DNA from: Hysterangium stoloniferum
Lineage: Eukaryota; Basidiomycota; Agaricomycetes; Hysterangiales; Hysterangiaceae
Length of the DNA stretch: 64,000 nt
Assembly (NCBI GenBank): GCA_015178975.1
Contig: WHVD01000042.1
Coordinates: 108,501-172,500 of the forward strand
Direction of reading: 5' to 3'
A program made the translations under genes and the position numbers. The notes below the pieces were generated by a model, which was given only the letters and a program-made list of their open reading frames with translations, was not told the origin of the DNA and did no database searches. Below, in pieces: positions 60,997-64,000 of this stretch. Every line of letters begins with the position of its first letter. Position 1 is the first letter of the stretch.

Positions 60997-61201
60997 TCCC
61001 AAAACTGTCCCAATGGTTGGTTATTTTTAAATATTAACTGTGACACCAATTCCATCAATATTATGTAATGTTTGGAATATAAAAGCTAGTATGCTAAGGC
61101 ATCTCTGAGAATATTTTCACTATTTTAGGAAATTTATTTGATCAGTTATAAAACATTTAATAGGAATTATCAAAACATTGGGATAGTTTTGTCCCCCACT
61201 G
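60997..61201 (-). repeat. Right inverted repeat of the Tc1 element
   Basis: About 205 bp, reverse complement of the left repeat with a handful of substitutions and one-base indels. Confidence 0.85.
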
Positions 61202-61508
61202 TAGATACACAAATAAGAACTAGGTAATAAAAGTAAGTCACTGTACCCGGCGAAATTTACGCCCCAAGCGGCGTAAATCCCACCGACCCCCGTAAATCGT
61301 GGCATCGTGCCGGCATGACGGCCGCGCCCCGCCGCACGGCAGCAACGTCCAGGAACCCGGCGCACACGCACCACTCACTTCTACACCCCGCCGCTCACGC
61401 GGGTTCCGCGCTCGCACGCACGCACACACTTTTTTTTTGGGTTTGTCGTAGTAGATAGCACCAGCAACAAAGAAAGTCGCGGCGCGATATATATTTATAT
61501 ATCTATGC

Positions 61509-61510
<2 letters not shown>

Positions 61511-61539
<29 letters not shown>
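61511..61539. repeat. (TA)n microsatellite
   Basis: About 14 TA units followed by (ATT)n, in a CpG-rich flank. Confidence 0.9.
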
Positions 61540-61885
61540 TATTATTATTATTCGATTCGCACCACCAAGAAAAAAAATTTTTTTTTTTTTTCCTTTTCAA
61601 TGTAAAACTTTGTTGTAGGAAGACACTCGCGATTATGCGATTATTTGCCTCTCTTCCATAAATTTATGAATTCTATTATTTTACTGCAGACCATTTACGA
61701 GGGGATATCTGCCGCATTTTTTTTAGCCTTATAAACCAGGGGGGGGCAAATGAGTTTTGTTTGTTATAGCATTTATGAGACGTATAGACCGCCCACTCAT
61801 ATTGACCCCACTGTTCCTGCTCTTTAAAGAACGACTCCGCCGCCACTCCCACCGCCACCACCGCCGCCGCCGCCACGACGTGCAC

Positions 61886-61911
61886 AACACACACACACAC
61901 ACACACACACA
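61886..61911. repeat. (AC)n microsatellite
   Basis: About 12 AC units, next to CCG/CAC-rich sequence. Confidence 0.9.
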
Positions 61912-61987
61912 ACACCACCCCGCCACCCACCGACTGCACACCACCACCACCGGCCAACCGCACACTGCAGGCGTTCACCCCCGCACT

Positions 61988-62082
61988 GCGCACACCGCGC
62001 ACTCCCCCGCACCGCGCACACCGCGCACTCCCCCACACCGCGCACACCGCGCACTCCCCCGCACCGCGCACACCGCGCTCTC
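61988..62082. repeat. 26-bp GC-rich minisatellite
   Basis: Three full units of GCGCACACCGCGCACTCCCC plus CGCACC or CACACC, and a partial fourth. Open frames across it are artefacts of the repeat. Confidence 0.85.
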
Positions 62083-62645
62083 AACCCCCCCAGGCAGGCG
62101 TTATCAAAGCGCACACACCTTTTTTTAATCCCCGCTCTCGCTCGCTCCCGGTCTCCTTGGTCTCGGACTGACCCTGCGGTCTGACGATGACGACGAACGA
62201 CGACATCATTCTCTCTCGCTTTCGGTTCACCCGTGTCACACCCAGAGAGAGAGACAACCCAAGCTCGTTTGGAGAGCCTCCCCCCCCCCCTTTTTCGTAT
62301 GCCAGCCAGTATGCCAGCCAGCCACCATTTACTGAATCTCTTCCCTCCCCCTTTTTCCCTTCCTCCTCCTGCTGGCGTGTTAGAGTGGCGATCTGCACCC
62401 CCCCTGCCTTACCCCCTGCCTTCTTTGGTATGTTATCAATCTGGTTGATGGTGGTGTTCGTCTCTCTCTTTCACTTTCTTCTTGTACATAATAAATAAAT
62501 AAAACATGATTGAGTGTGTATTATATATTATAAAATGAATCTTTCGCGCGACTTTTGAGTGCGTATAAAATTGAGACTGAGACTGAAACGACTTAGTATA
62601 TAAAATGACGGTTGAAACGTACAGTCTGGGTGTAGGTAGTTACTA

Positions 62646-62693
62646 GTGGTAGTGGTGGTGGTGGTGGTGGGGTGGTATGGGTGGGGGGGGTGG
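62646..62693. repeat. (TGG)n-rich simple sequence
   Basis: G-rich run AGTGGTGGTGGTGGTGG... ending in eight G. Confidence 0.85.
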
Positions 62694-62808
62694 TATAATA
62701 AAACGAGGATTGAAACCGCTCTCCAAAGTGCGTTAACACTGACACTCGGTGTATATAGACCGAGATTTGAAACAGCTCTTGGCCACGTCACCCGTTGTGG
62801 CGTATCGT

Positions 62809-62841
62809 GTCGTCGTGTCGTCGTCGTGTCGTCGTCGTCGT
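62809..62841. repeat. (GTC)n simple sequence
   Basis: Interrupted GTCGTCGTGTCGTCG... run just downstream of the tyrosine recombinase gene. Confidence 0.85.
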
Positions 62842-62952
62842 TTTGTGTGCAACGTTAAATTTATATTTTATTCTTTATTATTTGAACTTGTGACCCCTTC
62901 GTGATTTGATGAGCTTCCTGTCCTTCAGATCGTCCGTGATTGCTTTGAGCAA

Positions 62953-64000
62953 TCATTTCGGACCTTCACGGGCGGCCGGCCATTTAGTGAGAAAGACCGT
63001 CTCATCTCGCTGACATCTGCAACGGTGCGAACGTGAATCGAGAATTGAGAAACCAACAGACAGATAAACAATGCGCAAGAAGTCACCTGTCAATATACTC
63101 TATCGCGATCAGCTTCCTTTGGTGATACTTCACGCCGAACGTCGTCCGATTCTCCCCTCTCAGCCATTTGGGATCCCAATCCCTGAGTGGGATGTAGTGG
63201 CCACGGGGTGGATCGGCGCATTCCCAATCGCGGATTATCTGCTTCCAGCGCAGATGCAGCGGGCCTTTCCATGCAATCGATGGGATGCACAGCTTGCGGT
63301 TTTCCAGCAAGGTAAGCACAGCAGGGCCAGCGTTCATATCCGTATCGATGTCATCCATCTCCCTCGCTGTCGTTTGCGTTTGGGATGCTCGCGAGCGTGG
63401 GCCAGCATAGTCCGCCCCTCCTGGGTCACCAGTATTCCTGTCACCCAAAGCAGCAAAGACGGCGGTGTTACTGACAGCGGCAGCAGTTAAAGAGGTGAGG
63501 ATCCTTTCCTCAAGTGCCTTCGTCTGCGCCACCATCATTTCACGTAGCTCGAATTTCGAAGGTGGCCGCATCTCAATATGTTCACTGAGAAATGACCTGT
63601 CGGCTTCGTGAGAGATTGGCCGGAGGGCGTCACCGTGAGACTCTTCGTAGTGATAGAGTTCGTCCAGCAGGTACCGAATCAGTGTGTCCCGCTGTGATTA
63701 TTGTGGGCAGGGGGTTTTTAGGGGGAGGGGTTAGTTTAGTTAGGATTTAGTTAGATATCTGTGCCACAGGAGTAGAGCGTACATGTTCTCCTTCAGCCCA
63801 TCCTCCCCACCACCGAATGACTGCCAGACTCCATCGCTTCCCGAAGTGTGCATACATAAAACGATACTGTGCTCCACCTCGGTGAAAACAGTGTGTTGTT
63901 AGCCGGCCTTGACCCAGATTAATCTCGCATGCCCCAACAAACTCGTCAAGCCATTTTTGAATGGTATCGTGGGGAATGGGGGTCTCAATCCGGGCGATTC
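62953..64000 (-). CDS. Crypton-like tyrosine recombinase with GCR1-like C-terminus, 5' end outside the window
   Basis: Exons (minus): 63783 to the window end, 63087-63691 and 62953-63016, with GT-AG introns of 91 and 70 bp in phase. The first piece reads LTTHCFHRGGAQYRFM...RWWGGWAEGEH and continues RDTLIRYLLDELY. It fits the end of a tyrosine-recombinase catalytic domain: the H/R-x-x-R box, the W/H box and a candidate nucleophile Tyr in RYLLDELY. The usual first Arg of the FRRGG box is His here, which may impair catalysis. A 60-residue linker with a coiled stretch follows, then a GCR1-like DNA-binding region (WKQIIRDWECADPPRG...LRDWDPKWL...YHQRKLIAIEYI). The frame ends at TGA (62953). Directly behind it 24 codons (LLKAITDDLKDRKL...) stay open to TAA at 62878, so the TGA may be a decayed CGA. 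Crypton elements are the best match. Confidence 0.75.

Larger units (their letters stand above)
56978..61201 (+). mobile_element. Tc1/mariner element with long inverted repeats, decayed
   Basis: A 4224-bp element bounded by TA dinucleotides (56976-56977, 61202-61203). Its ends are CAGTGGGGGACAAAACT and the reverse complement, the start and target typical of Tc1/mariner. The inverted repeats are about 205 bp and roughly 95% alike. An N-terminal transposase relic is at 59316-59601 but the DDE domain is missing. Much of the length is secondary insertion: a LINE fragment at 57258-59243 and possibly more at 59.6-60.95 kb. The whole block is nearly CpG-free. Confidence 0.85.
61204..62875. other. 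CpG-rich simple-sequence region without a gene
   Basis: CpG content jumps abruptly from near zero to high at about 61.24 kb. The stretch is made of micro- and minisatellites and C/T-rich tracts. No coding sequence is supported, and the many open frames here follow the repeats. Confidence 0.5.

Noticed and set aside
61676..62498. Open frames of 80-130 codons on both strands
   Set aside because: They translate micro- and minisatellite DNA (His/Thr- or Cys/Gly-rich runs) and carry no domain.

Overview
The window looks like repeat-rich nuclear DNA of a filamentous fungus, most likely an agaricomycete (basidiomycete). The multi-exon genes I could splice use GT-AG introns, almost all 46-75 bp long. 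Resident genes include a Zn2Cys6 regulator, a C2H2 regulator and a secreted DUF1996 protein. The mobile elements (hAT, Tc1/mariner, pogo, Ty1/copia, a LINE, Crypton-like tyrosine recombinase) are those usual in such genomes. I see no rRNA operon, intact tRNA gene or CRISPR array.

Layout. 1-2.3 kb: a partial two-exon gene and a 1.3-kb non-coding LTR element (TRIM type). 2.3-6 kb: CpG-depleted relics, including a pogo/Fot transposase N-terminus. 6.3-6.6 kb: the first of three small cysteine-rich genes; the others are at 18.0 and 55.1 kb. 8.5-17.3 kb: CpG-depleted relic DNA split by a hAT transposon (12348-16071) with a perfect 8-bp target duplication and an apparently intact 14-exon transposase. 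17.4-31.5 kb: mostly unassigned DNA, with one five-exon gene, one copy of a 140-bp MITE and a mosaic of direct and inverted fragments around a C2H2 finger (26.9-29.8 kb). 32.5-36.4 kb: a dehydrogenase pseudogene, then a complete secreted DUF1996 gene. 37.1 kb: a foldback element. 40.15-44.7 kb: a Ty1/copia element with near-identical LTRs and two in-frame stops. 45.6-50.8 kb: the two regulator genes. 52.4-53 kb: two tRNA-derived SINE-like units and the second MITE copy. 57-61.2 kb: a Tc1/mariner shell holding a LINE fragment that itself holds a solo LTR. 61.2-62.9 kb: simple-sequence and minisatellite DNA. 62.9-64 kb: the end of a Crypton-like tyrosine recombinase gene with a GCR1-like C-terminal region.

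The window alternates between CpG-depleted blocks (old silenced repeats) and blocks of ordinary CpG content. The hAT and copia elements still carry CpG and are therefore probably young. Copies of the same repeat differ mainly as CpG to TpG/CpA, which points to methylation-driven decay. No metabolic pathway or gene cluster is visible. The resident genes (two regulators, one secreted protein, small cysteine-rich proteins, one unassigned five-exon gene) are islands among transposons.
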